A stretch of DNA of 64,000 nucleotides from Ruminococcus flavefaciens (GTDB lineage Bacteria; Bacillota; Clostridia; Oscillospirales; Ruminococcaceae), in assembly GCA_002310115.1 (NCBI GenBank), contig DBYI01000019.1:3197-67196 (forward strand), in the 5' to 3' direction. This document shows positions 17,908 to 26,530 of the stretch, piece by piece. Made by a program: the position numbers and the translations under genes. A model generated the notes under the pieces. That model searched no databases. It was not told the origin of the DNA and saw only the letters and a program-made list of their open reading frames with translations. The first letter of the stretch is position 1. Every line of letters begins with the position of its first letter.

Positions 17908-19863
17908 TTATGATTTTGCTTCAACGTCTCCGTCGTTAAAGCCGAGCAATCTTTGCTGTATTGCATGTGCGTCACCGACTGTCAGTCCGTCGCCGTTCAT
18001 ATCAGCGTTCTGTTTGCCCTGTTCGGTAAGGTGCAGCTCGGCTGTACCGTTTAATCCGTATTTGTTTGGATTTGCAAGAGCCTGCATGATAAGCACTGCG
18101 TCTGCCATATTGATCTCGCCGTCGCAGTTTGCATCACCTGAAAGCATTTCTCCGGGAGCAGGAGTTCCCTCCGTATTCTGATCACTATTTTTGAGTATTA
18201 CTCTGTCAATAAACATTGCAGCGACCTTCATGTCGTACAAGAACCCACTATTGCCGTCATTTGTGAAATCGCATTCGCTCTTTATTCTTTCAAGGACTTC
18301 ATCGGGTATCTCGGTATCTCCCATTTTCCCTGTTTCGAGGTAAGCTGCATATGACTCTGCATATTTCTTGTCAAGCTCATCGACTGTTCCGTTTCCGTCG
18401 ATATCGGGCTTGGAGCACATTTTCATAGCAATTCTCATTAAATAATTCTCATAATGCTCTTCAATGGCAGGGAATACATATTTTTCACCCGAATCATCAT
18501 AGAGATGGTACGGATCGGAAGAAAACGGGTTTTTATCAGGATTCATTTCCTTTGCGAAAAGTGCGTCTGCATACTCCCTGTAAAATTCACCGGTACTGTC
18601 AGTTGCCATTGCTGTTGTTCTTTCAAGAACAGTATCTAAAATGTAGGTATGTATCAAATCAAGATCATCGTCATCACCGCTTACTCCATTATTGTTGTAA
18701 TCGCAGTTCTGATCCAGATTATCATACTCTTCCTTTGTAAGACTGCTTTCTTCAGCTGTTCTGCCGAAAAGTCTGTCACCGTGGAAGAGGTCGGCGATAT
18801 GCTGGTCTCTTCCGTCTATTACATTGTCAAAGTTGAGATCGGGAGCAGGCATCTTACCTGATTCTATATCGTCGAAAAACTGCTTTTTGATTTTTTCCTT
18901 TTCTTTTTCCTGTTTTTCAATTTCTTCCAGCGACGGCACTTTGGTATATTCAAGATACATCTGTACTTTATCGCCCATATAGTAATACTGTGCGTTCTCG
19001 TGGAATTTTTCATAGTACGTATTATCTGAATATTCGGGAAGGACAGGCTCTGTCAAGAAAAGGCAGTCAAGAAGTGCGGAAGTGTCGTATTGATTTATGA
19101 ATTTATAATCACTCTGTTCAAGAGTTACAGTCTTTGCCCTTTCACGTATCTCATCATCAAGCTCTACCTTCTTATCGGGAGAACATCTATATGACCATAA
19201 GCCGGTATCAGGATCCTGTTCTTTTATCCAGGGCTCGGAATTTGTGGCAATTTCAAAATCAAGAACATCGCAGATATCGAACCTGCCGTCATTGTTGACA
19301 TCAGGATTGACTTTCCCCTCCTCGATCATCTTTTGCAGGAAGAGATAATGTATACCAAGATATATTGTTCTGCCATTAAGTTTGTTCACAAAACTTGAGG
19401 AGGCGTTGTTACCGTTATAGTTATTAGCGTGACGAAGGCCCAGCTCATCATCATACGCTTCATATGTTGATTGTGCAAAATAAGATGTATCGATATCGCA
19501 GTTAAGCAGAAAATGACAATATATATCCCACTTTTCATCTGTCCTTCCATTGCCGTCAAGATCGGCATTGGCAGCTATCTTTGTTCTGATATCCTCTGGC
19601 AGATAGTCATGATTGCCGGGATAGTCATCATACCTGTCAAGGAGATAGCAGTCAAAATGATCAAACTTTCCGTCTGAGTTGAAATCCATATCAAGATATT
19701 TCTCATTGATAGTACGTACAGTCTTCTGTTCGACTTCAAGAGGATGAAAGTATGTGAGATGAGGTTTATTCTTAAAATCCATTTCGATATCTGCGCTTGC
19801 AATACAAGGTATGGATGCAGCAGCAGTCAGCATAGCAGTTGCCAAAGATATGATTTTTCTCAT
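17908..19863 (-). CDS. Secreted protein built of dockerin/EF-hand-like calcium loops
   Basis: The 651-residue product has a signal peptide (1-24). It is dominated by Asp-rich calcium-loop motifs: DFNSDGKFDHFD, DLDGNGRTDEKWD, DVNNDGRFDICD, DLNFDNVIDGRD, DYNNNGVSGDDDD, DIDGNGTVDELD and DFTNDGNSG. It ends with a clear dockerin pair (DANCDGEINMADAVLIMQAL and DMNGDGLTVGDAHAIQQRLL). Only the last pair looks like a standard cohesin-binding dockerin. A KE-rich helix lies near 305-330. No catalytic domain is seen. It may be a calcium-dependent structural or adaptor component at the cell surface. GGGAG precedes the ATG. Confidence 0.82.
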   Translation of the reverse strand: MRKIISLATAMLTAAASIPCIASADIEMDFKNKPHLTYFHPLEVEQKTVRTINEKYLDMDFNSDGKFDHFDCYLLDRYDDYPGNHDYLPEDIRTKIAANADLDGNGRTDEKWDIYCHFLLNCDIDTSYFAQSTYEAYDDELGLRHANNYNGNNASSSFVNKLNGRTIYLGIHYLFLQKMIEEGKVNPDVNNDGRFDICDVLDFEIATNSEPWIKEQDPDTGLWSYRCSPDKKVELDDEIRERAKTVTLEQSDYKFINQYDTSALLDCLFLTEPVLPEYSDNTYYEKFHENAQYYYMGDKVQMYLEYTKVPSLEEIEKQEKEKEKIKKQFFDDIESGKMPAPDLNFDNVIDGRDQHIADLFHGDRLFGRTAEESSLTKEEYDNLDQNCDYNNNGVSGDDDDLDLIHTYILDTVLERTTAMATDSTGEFYREYADALFAKEMNPDKNPFSSDPYHLYDDSGEKYVFPAIEEHYENYLMRIAMKMCSKPDIDGNGTVDELDKKYAESYAAYLETGKMGDTEIPDEVLERIKSECDFTNDGNSGFLYDMKVAAMFIDRVILKNSDQNTEGTPAPGEMLSGDANCDGEINMADAVLIMQALANPNKYGLNGTAELHLTEQGKQNADMNGDGLTVGDAHAIQQRLLGFNDGDVEAKS

Positions 19864-20484
19864 AATGATATCACTCCCTTAGTTATTTATTGATATATAC
19901 GGTAAAGCTTTCGTTCTTTTCTTCATTATACAATATTTTCATGGATTTGGCAAGAGATTTGAGACAACTGTCATGCCACGGAGACTTTCGATTGCTGCAA
20001 AACATGAATTACTGTATCTCCATTTTCAGAATGCTGCCCGGGGAGTATTATATCAGGTCAGCAATCAACTTATACCTCAGAAGATAAGACAAACGCAAAA
20101 TGGATGCCATAAACCATTGGGTGTATGCGAAGTGCCCGCATAATGTTTGTTATTTGTTTTGACTGAATAATGCCAAAATGCAATTTACACAAAAATACGA
20201 CAGGTGATTTATAAAATATGCTTACGGGAACAGAGAAGCTTTGATATGTAGCATATCACTCTGATAGATGATATATCAAATACATATAATATTACACCTT
20301 GCTTAAACAATCATAATTGTGCATAGAAGAATGTTCGTTTTTTTGTGAACATTTTTTGAATATACCAAATGTAGTATTTTTGTTACAAATTACGTGCTGA
20401 ATATAGTGAATTTGTATAATTAACAAAACTTGTGTCAGTGACAATCTCGTTATGCTATAAATTGACAAAAAATTCCATATGCTA
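19864..20484. other. Long intergenic region before the polysaccharide operon
   Basis: AT-rich with no convincing gene; a 65-codon plus-strand frame near 19890 lacks a ribosome site. A dyad TTTGATAT/ATATCAAA near 20242-20281 and a short ATGCG/CGCAT hairpin near 20125 are the only structures noticed. Confidence 0.4.
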
Positions 20485-20513
20485 TTGACCGTGGCTACAA
20501 AAGATGATATAAT
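20485..20513 (+). promoter_or_regulatory. Sigma-A promoter of the polysaccharide operon
   Basis: TTGACC and TATAAT are spaced by exactly 17 bp. Transcription from about 20520 would give a leader of about 340 nt before the first gene, long enough for RNA-based control; the leader contains the fold at 20669-20790. Confidence 0.75.
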
Positions 20514-20668
20514 CAGAAACATAAATCGATTATTTTATGCTTATTTGACAAATACAATCGGTAAAGACAGAAAGAACTGATTGTTGCAAATGTTTACAAA
20601 TCAAATGACATAATTACGCTTGGCTTTAGTAATTATTTATAATTTTATGTAAGACAAAGAGTTTTATG

Positions 20669-20790
20669 AAATCGGGTGATAGTATGAGATGCAGAGCAGA
20701 ATAAAGGAGTGCTATATCCTTTTGCGGGTACCGACTGGTGTGTCGGTCCTGACTGCTTGCGTTATCATGCTTTATCACCCGATTTTTTAT
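20669..20790 (+). ncRNA. Branched leader RNA closed by a terminator-type stem
   Basis: AAATCGGGTGATA (20669-20681) pairs perfectly with TATCACCCGATTT (20773-20785), which is followed by TTT. Inside are GTATGA/TCATGC, an asymmetric internal loop, AGCAG/CTGCT, and two hairpins at the tip: AAAGGA/TCCTTT (20703-20722) and ACCGAC/GTCGGT (20730-20747). This is a three-way-junction shape. It lies in the leader of the polysaccharide operon, 68 nt before the first start codon. I do not recognise it as a known riboswitch; it could be an attenuator or antitermination target. Confidence 0.55.
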
Positions 20791-20858
20791 CGTGTTTTGA
20801 AAAAAGTTATGAAAATCATTGATATTTGGTATATTGACCGAAACAGGAGGACATAAAA

Positions 20859-22478
20859 ATGAACAATAAAGATGAGATAGATCTTAAAGAAATATTCCTG
20901 CTGCTTCTCAGTAAGCTGTGGCTTATCCTTATAGTAGCAATTGTGGGAGGTGCTGCGGCGTTCTGCTATTCAAAATTCTGCATGCCGCTGAAATATTCTT
21001 CGCACATTTCCATGTACGTTCAGAGCTATACAAGCTTTAACGAGAACCCCGAGCATAACTACAATAACATCAACAATTCAAAGCAGCTCATCAATACATA
21101 TATAAAGGTTCTTGCAGATGACGCTGTGCTCAATGCGGTAGGTGAGGAACTCAACAAAAACTTTGACAATGATACGCTTGCTGACAATTTTACATTGTCA
21201 AACGGTGCAATAGTTCCTTCTTCGCTTAACAGCTGCATCAATATCACTTCGTATACTGATACAAGTGCACTCAATATGGTGGCTACAACAAAGAATCCTG
21301 AACTCTCGGCAGCTATATGCAATATCATGTCACAGGTGGCTCCCGATTATATTGAGGAAGCTGTTGGAGTAGGTCAGATAAATACCATTGATACAGCTAA
21401 AGTATACAATACTCCAGTATCGCCTAATATGAAAAAGAATGCGATGCTCGGCGCTCTTATCGGCGCAGTGCTTACAATGGCAGTGATAATAGCCATCAAT
21501 TTCTTTGATAACACAGTAAAGGATACCGATTCACTGAGCGAAACATACAATAAGCCCATAATCGGCGAGATACAGCAGTTCAATCAGGAGAAGAAAAAGA
21601 AGGGCGACAGAAGCGACAACCACGTAAAGCTTACGGATAAGGACGTTCCGTTTGCTGTTGTTGAAAGCTATAAAGCTATAAGAACAAATGTGAATTTCGC
21701 ACTTTCAACCTTTGAGAAAAAAGTGTTTACTGTTTCATCCACAAGTCCTGCCGAGGGCAAATCAACAACATCGGCAAATATCGCTATCGCTCTTGCACAG
21801 GGCGGTTCAAAGACCCTCCTTATCGATGCTGACCTCAGAAAGAGCGTTCAGCACAGAGTATTCGGCCTTAAGAACAGTAAGGGACTTTCAAGCGCCATCA
21901 GTAAAATGGCTGATATCGAGCAGTGTATCTCAAAGAATGTCATGGAGAATCTCGACGTTATGCCAGCAGGTCCTATACCTCCCAACCCGTCTGAGCTCCT
22001 CGCTTCTGAGAGTATGACCGAGATACTTGAAAAGCTGTCCGAGAGATATGATATGGTCATCATTGATACTCCTCCTGTAAACGTAGTTACAGACTCAATG
22101 GAGCTTGCAAAGAACGTTTCGGGAACTATCATGGTAGTCCGCTACGGCGATACCACTACAGATGACGTTGATGAAGCTATGAAGAAGATAGAGTTCTTCA
22201 AGATGAATTTGCTTGGCTTTATTCTCAACGGTGTCAAGACCAAGCACAGCGGAAAGTATTATTCCAAGTACAAGTATAAGTACTATAAGTACGGCAAGAG
22301 CTATGGTGGATATGGTTACGGCTCAAAGCCGTCTGACAGCAGCGAGTCCGAGATAAAGGCAGCTGCTGATGAAAATGATAAAAAGAAACACAATCACACA
22401 AAATCTGCCGCGGGAAATGTAAAAAAAAGCAGTAATTCCAAAAAATCTCACGGCAAGAAGAGTTTAGCAGCTAAATAA
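20859..22478 (+). CDS. Fused Wzz-type chain-length regulator and BY-kinase
   Basis: The 539-residue product has a Wzz/CapA-like N-terminus with membrane spans at about 18-38 and 192-212 enclosing an external loop. A bacterial tyrosine kinase domain follows (about 260-455) with Walker A SPAEGKSTTSAN (Lys about 301), Walker A' LLIDADLRK and Walker B MVIIDTPP. A Tyr-rich cluster (about 467-488, many YK and GY pairs) is the likely autophosphorylation site, then a Lys-rich tail. Such proteins set polymer length and drive Wzy-dependent assembly at the membrane. In most Firmicutes the two halves are separate (CpsC/CpsD); here they are one chain. No CpsB-type phosphatase is seen in the locus. AGGAGG precedes the ATG. 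Confidence 0.92.
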   Translation: MNNKDEIDLKEIFLLLLSKLWLILIVAIVGGAAAFCYSKFCMPLKYSSHISMYVQSYTSFNENPEHNYNNINNSKQLINTYIKVLADDAVLNAVGEELNKNFDNDTLADNFTLSNGAIVPSSLNSCINITSYTDTSALNMVATTKNPELSAAICNIMSQVAPDYIEEAVGVGQINTIDTAKVYNTPVSPNMKKNAMLGALIGAVLTMAVIIAINFFDNTVKDTDSLSETYNKPIIGEIQQFNQEKKKKGDRSDNHVKLTDKDVPFAVVESYKAIRTNVNFALSTFEKKVFTVSSTSPAEGKSTTSANIAIALAQGGSKTLLIDADLRKSVQHRVFGLKNSKGLSSAISKMADIEQCISKNVMENLDVMPAGPIPPNPSELLASESMTEILEKLSERYDMVIIDTPPVNVVTDSMELAKNVSGTIMVVRYGDTTTDDVDEAMKKIEFFKMNLLGFILNGVKTKHSGKYYSKYKYKYYKYGKSYGGYGYGSKPSDSSESEIKAAADENDKKKHNHTKSAAGNVKKSSNSKKSHGKKSLAAK

Positions 22479-22559
22479 CGGTATCGCCGTTTTTTAGATA
22501 AATAATAAGGATATGAGACGTTGACCAAAATGTGAAATTAAAAAAGGGGGAAGCTAAAA

Positions 22560-23216
22560 ATGGAAGCTAATTATGTGAATCTTAAAAAACGCAAGCAGAT
22601 CACTTCACTTTCGTATGTGCGAAAACCTGTTTATCACGTGATAAAAAGAGGCATGGATGTTATTTGCTCACTCATTGCGCTGATTGTTTTATCCCCGTTA
22701 TTGCTGATAACGGCAATAGCCATTTTTATAGACGATCCGGGACCTGTGCTGTTCAAGCAGATCAGGATAGGTAAGGATAATAAGCCTTTTAAGATATTCA
22801 AGTTCAGATCCATGAAGAGAAATGCAGAAGCCATGAAGGCTGAACTGATGAAGCAGAATCAGGATCAGGGTGCGAACTTCAAAATGGATCACGATCCGAG
22901 AGTTACAAGAGTAGGTCAGTTGATACGTAAAACCTCAATAGACGAGCTGCCGCAGCTGGTAAATATTCTTAAGGGGGATATGGCAGTTATCGGACCTCGT
23001 CCGTTCATTGAGGAAGAGCAGAAGAACCTGCCGAATGACAGGCTTCTTGTAAAGCCCGGTCTTTCATGTTACTGGCAGATCGGCGGTAAGAACAGTCTTC
23101 CTCTGCCTGAGCAGATCGAGCTTGACAGAAAGTATATCAGAGAAGAGTCGGTTTTTGTTGACGCAAAAATAGTAATGAAAACTATGCTTCTTGTATTTAC
23201 CAGGAAGAACGGGTAA
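22560..23216 (+). CDS. Initiating undecaprenyl-phosphate sugar phosphotransferase
   Basis: The 218-residue product belongs to the short form of the WbaP/CpsE/PglC class: one N-terminal hydrophobic segment (about 42-64) and the catalytic domain with IDDPGPVLFKQIRIG, FKIFKFRSM, DELPQLVNILKGDMAVIGPR and the C-terminal W-Q-I-G-G region. It transfers a sugar-1-phosphate to the lipid carrier to start repeat-unit synthesis. It lies 81 bp after the kinase gene with an AAGGGGG ribosome site. Confidence 0.92.
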   Translation: MEANYVNLKKRKQITSLSYVRKPVYHVIKRGMDVICSLIALIVLSPLLLITAIAIFIDDPGPVLFKQIRIGKDNKPFKIFKFRSMKRNAEAMKAELMKQNQDQGANFKMDHDPRVTRVGQLIRKTSIDELPQLVNILKGDMAVIGPRPFIEEEQKNLPNDRLLVKPGLSCYWQIGGKNSLPLPEQIELDRKYIREESVFVDAKIVMKTMLLVFTRKNG

Positions 23217-23230
23217 AATAATGATACATG

Positions 23231-23320
23231 TGTAGCCTTCTTAAAAAGTTGCCGCATGGAAATGCTATATAAGCATATCTGCAGAGCAGGTTCCCGGGCA
23301 ATTTAAAGAAGGCTGCATTT
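23231..23320 (+). ncRNA. Second branched RNA fold, between initiation genes and glycosyltransferases
   Basis: TGTAGCCTTCTTAAA (23231 on) pairs with TTTAAAGAAGGCTGCA (23302-23317), with one wobble and one bulge, and is followed by TTTTG. An inner GTTGCC/GGCAAT helix and small hairpins (GCAT-ggaa-ATGC or ATGC-tatataa-GCAT, and CTGC-aga-GCAG) lie within. It shares TGCAGAGCAG and TGCTATAT with the leader fold at 20669-20790. The rest of the 304-bp gap (23217-23520) shows no gene. It may be an intra-operon attenuator or processing site. Confidence 0.45.
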
Positions 23321-23520
23321 TGTGAAAAGACTTTTAAATAGCGGAATATCGATGAAATTGTGTTTGATTTCTGAGATAATGGTTTGAATGATATAAAGTA
23401 TTCAAAGTGCTATGCACTTTTGCAGAGGGTCAGTCAGGGTTCTGTCAATATGTGAAAATATGATTGAAACGGATAAGTGTTTAGTTTGTTTAAAAGTAAT
23501 GCTAGGAAGGAAGTAGTAAC

Positions 23521-23970
23521 ATGAAGATTTGCTTTGTTGGTTCATCGGGGGGGCACCTTACACACTTATATATGCTGAAACCATTCTGGCAGGATAAAGA
23601 ACGTTTTTGGGCGACATTTGATAAAGAAGATGCTAGAAGCCTGTTGAAGGGAGAGAAGCTTTATCCGGTATATTATCCGTCTAATCGAAGCATAAAAGCC
23701 CTGATTATTAACACATTCAGAGCTGTAAAAATTCTTAGGAAAGAACGTCCTGATATTATTATATCTTCTGGAGCTGCACCGGCTATTCCTTTCTTTTGGA
23801 TTGGTAAGCTAATGAGGGCTAAAACCATATATATTGAGGTTTTTGATCGTATAGATAAGCCAACAATAGCTGGAAGACTTTGTTATCCTGTTGCTGATAA
23901 ATTCATTGTTGAATGGGAAGAAATGAAGAAAGTATATAAAAAGGCTATTAATCTTGGAAGCATTTTCTGA
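23521..23970 (+). CDS. Alg14/PssD-like glycosyltransferase subunit
   Basis: The 149-residue product starts MKICFVGSSGGHLTHLYML, the glycine-rich N-terminus of Alg14/Cps14F/PssD proteins. It contains PDIIISSGAAPAIPFFWIG and ends IVEWEEMKKVYKKAINLG. In this family the Alg14-like chain anchors the complex to the membrane and accepts the lipid-linked substrate, while the next gene's Alg13-like chain binds the nucleotide sugar. The adjacent gene (25 bp away) is that partner. It opens the AT-rich cassette. Confidence 0.9.
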   Translation: MKICFVGSSGGHLTHLYMLKPFWQDKERFWATFDKEDARSLLKGEKLYPVYYPSNRSIKALIINTFRAVKILRKERPDIIISSGAAPAIPFFWIGKLMRAKTIYIEVFDRIDKPTIAGRLCYPVADKFIVEWEEMKKVYKKAINLGSIF

Positions 23971-23994
23971 TATTTATAGAGAGGAAGAATATGA

Positions 23995-24492
23995 TTGATT
24001 TTTGTGACTGTAGGAACTCATGAACAGCAGTTTAATAGATTAGTAGAGTATATGGATAAATGGGCGAACGAACATGATGAGGGTGTAATAATACAAAGTG
24101 GTTTTTCTACATATGAGCCTAAATACTGTAAGTGGAGTAAATTGTATCCATATTTAGAGATGGTTCAGATGGTTAATGACGCTCGGATAGTAATCACGCA
24201 CGGTGGACCATCTAGTTTTATTATGCCTCTTCAAATTGGTAAGGTACCAATAGTTGTACCACGAAAAAAAGAGTTGGATGAGCATGTTAACGATCACCAG
24301 GTCGATTTTAGTAATCAAGTAGCTAAACGTCAAGGAAATATAATTGTTGTAGAAGATGTTACTAAGCTTGCAGATACTATAAAACAGTATGATGAGATTG
24401 TAAATGGAATGCAAAATGGTTTGAAAAGTAATAATGAAAAATTCTGTGAAGAGTTTGGTAAAATAGTATCAGGCCTTTGGGGAAAGGAGTAA
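23995..24492 (+). CDS. Alg13/PssE-like glycosyltransferase subunit
   Basis: The 165-residue product begins IFVTVGTHEQQFNRLVEYMD and has ITHGGPSSFIMPLQIGKVPI and VPRKKELDEHVNDHQVDF, the UDP-sugar-binding signature of the GT28/Alg13 family. It should form the catalytic subunit with the preceding Alg14-like chain and add the second sugar of the repeat unit. The start is a TTG at 23995, 7 nt after AGAGGAAG. An ATG four bases earlier is out of frame and cannot make this protein unless a frameshift occurred. Confidence 0.9.
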   Translation: MIFVTVGTHEQQFNRLVEYMDKWANEHDEGVIIQSGFSTYEPKYCKWSKLYPYLEMVQMVNDARIVITHGGPSSFIMPLQIGKVPIVVPRKKELDEHVNDHQVDFSNQVAKRQGNIIVVEDVTKLADTIKQYDEIVNGMQNGLKSNNEKFCEEFGKIVSGLWGKE

Positions 24493-24494
24493 AT

Positions 24495-25595
24495 ATGAAG
24501 ACAGCTACATTAACTTTTCATGCTCCAAATAATAATGGTTCATTTCTTCAAGCTTATGCATTACAGCGTACTTTATTTAAATTTAATATTGAGAATAAGA
24601 TAATTCATTTTTATTCTAAACAGCAGGAAGAACAATATGCACTTTTTAGAAAACCTAAGTCCAAAATGGATGTAATAAGAAATGTCGTTTCTTTGTTGCA
24701 TTATTCAAAAATGAAGCAAAGATTTCAAAGGTTTGAAGAAATGAGAAATTCTTTTCTGAAATTGACAAAGAGGCTAAAAGAAGAAAAGTACGTGTACAAT
24801 GAATTATCTCAGTATGATACTTTGATTTGTGGTAGCGATCAAATTTGGAATACAAATGCCCGCGATTTTTCAGATGTATATCTGTTACCTAATGTAAAAA
24901 AGAAGAAAATCGCTTATGCGATAAGTTGTGGTTCGGCAATTAATGAAAATAAAAAGGATAGCCTATTTAAATGTGCCAAAGACTTTGAGCATATCTCGTT
25001 TAGAGAAGAGAGTACAACTGAATTGTTCAAAAAGCATGGTGCAGTTAATGCAGTGACTGTCTTAGATCCGACATTATTACTCAATCCTGAAGATTATATG
25101 TCACTAAAGAAAAATGATTGTATGGTAGGAGAAAAGTATATTTTTTTATATACGATTAATTACAATGATCAAGTACTTGAAACAGTAAAAAAAATAAGTA
25201 AAGTTACTGGTCTGAAAGTATATGCTGCATTTAACGGTTATAGTGCAGTGAAATGCAGCAAATATGGAATTAAAGTAATATATGATATGTCACCTGATGT
25301 TTTTTTGAGTATGATTGAGAATGCAAGTATTGTTTGTTCAAATTCATTTCATGGAGTAGCATTTTCGATCTTATTTCATAAGGAATTTTATAGAATTAAT
25401 GATGTAGATAATGCTGGAAAACGAATAAAAGATGATCGAATTGATAATTTATTGAATTCCTTAAATATAGGAGCAGTTAGTATTGATAAAAATATGATTT
25501 TTTCTAAAGTGAAGATTGATTATAAGCAGGTTGATGAGCGAATAAGTGTTTTGAGAAAAAAATCGTTGGACTATTTACTGGAATCACTCAAGTAA
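24495..25595 (+). CDS. Polysaccharide pyruvyl transferase family protein
   Basis: The 366-residue product has the N-terminal NNNGSFLQAYALQRTL, the central DTLICGSDQIWN and a C-terminal SFHGVAFSILFHK motif, all standard for PF04230 (CsaB/EpsO-type). These enzymes attach ketal-linked pyruvate from phosphoenolpyruvate to polymer sugars, giving negative charge; some act as ordinary glycosyltransferase-like enzymes. The start is ATG 24495 with GGAAAGGAG upstream; the gene begins 2 bp after the Alg13-like gene. A second family member lies at 33626. Confidence 0.88.
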   Translation: MKTATLTFHAPNNNGSFLQAYALQRTLFKFNIENKIIHFYSKQQEEQYALFRKPKSKMDVIRNVVSLLHYSKMKQRFQRFEEMRNSFLKLTKRLKEEKYVYNELSQYDTLICGSDQIWNTNARDFSDVYLLPNVKKKKIAYAISCGSAINENKKDSLFKCAKDFEHISFREESTTELFKKHGAVNAVTVLDPTLLLNPEDYMSLKKNDCMVGEKYIFLYTINYNDQVLETVKKISKVTGLKVYAAFNGYSAVKCSKYGIKVIYDMSPDVFLSMIENASIVCSNSFHGVAFSILFHKEFYRINDVDNAGKRIKDDRIDNLLNSLNIGAVSIDKNMIFSKVKIDYKQVDERISVLRKKSLDYLLESLK

Positions 25596-25615
25596 GGGAT
25601 AAGAAGGATATAGAT

Positions 25616-26530
25616 ATGAAACATGCATATTTAATAATTGCGCATAATAATTTGCGACAGTTGCAACAATTAATAAAACTACTTGATAGTGATAACCATG
25701 ATATATATGTTCATATTGATAAGAAAAGCAAAGAATTAAAAAAAGAGTATATAGAAAATGTTGCTAAAAAATCAAAAGTACTTATTTATCAAGAGATTAA
25801 GGTGTATTGGGGGGGATATTCCCAAGTTCAGGTTGAACTGTATTTGTTAGATAAAGCACATAGCCAGAAATATGATTACTATCATATTATTTCAGGAATT
25901 GATTTACCTTTAAAAAGCAATAATGAAATAGATTCATTCTTTGAAAAATATAAAGGATATGAATTTATAGATTATAATGATTTACAATTACAAGAAGACC
26001 CGGAAATAAAAAGGCGGACTAAGCTTTATCATTTTTTGCAGAATTACAGACGAATCAGTAAGTATAAGTGGATTAATAACATCTTTGTTTTTTTAGAGAG
26101 AAGTTTGCTATTATTGCAGATTATATTCCAGATAGATCGGACTAAAAAAACAGACTGGACAATAAAGTATGGGTCACAATGGGTTAGTATCACTCATAGA
26201 TTGACTCAGACTATATTGAGTCAGAAAGATAGGATAGAAAGCATCTTCAAATTAACAAATTGTGCCGATGAATTATTTATACAAACTGTTGCGTATAATT
26301 GTGGCTTCAAAAATAGTGTATTTAAATCTGAGTATAAAAATGTAATGGATAACATGAGGTTGGTTGATTGGAAAAGAGGAGCAAACGGAAGTCCATATAC
26401 ATTTCGTATTGAAGATTACTTGATGCTTATCCACTCTCATGCCTTGTTTGCAAGAAAATTTTCAGAAAGCATCGATAAGGAAATTATAGATAAGATTATT
26501 GATTATGTAAGTGGTGAAATAAATGAATAA
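25616..26530 (+). CDS. GT14 (core-2/I-branching-like) glycosyltransferase
   Basis: The 304-residue product starts MKHAYLIIAHNNLRQLQQLI and has DIYVHIDKKS, YDYYHIISGIDLPLKS and GSQWVSITHRL, matching the core-2/I-branching enzyme family (GT14), which adds N-acetylglucosamine or xylose to sugar acceptors. No membrane segment is evident. It is in the polysaccharide cassette, 20 bp after the pyruvyl transferase gene and overlapping the next gene by 8 bp, which suggests coupled translation. Donor and acceptor cannot be read from sequence. Confidence 0.85.
   Translation: MKHAYLIIAHNNLRQLQQLIKLLDSDNHDIYVHIDKKSKELKKEYIENVAKKSKVLIYQEIKVYWGGYSQVQVELYLLDKAHSQKYDYYHIISGIDLPLKSNNEIDSFFEKYKGYEFIDYNDLQLQEDPEIKRRTKLYHFLQNYRRISKYKWINNIFVFLERSLLLLQIIFQIDRTKKTDWTIKYGSQWVSITHRLTQTILSQKDRIESIFKLTNCADELFIQTVAYNCGFKNSVFKSEYKNVMDNMRLVDWKRGANGSPYTFRIEDYLMLIHSHALFARKFSESIDKEIIDKIIDYVSGEINE

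Noticed and set aside
19890..20087. 65-codon plus-strand frame
   Set aside because: No ribosome site or family resemblance, and no neighbouring support.
20669..20790. c-di-GMP-I, purine or small SRP RNA identity for the leader fold
   Set aside because: The conserved core sequences of these families are absent; only the multi-stem shape is comparable.
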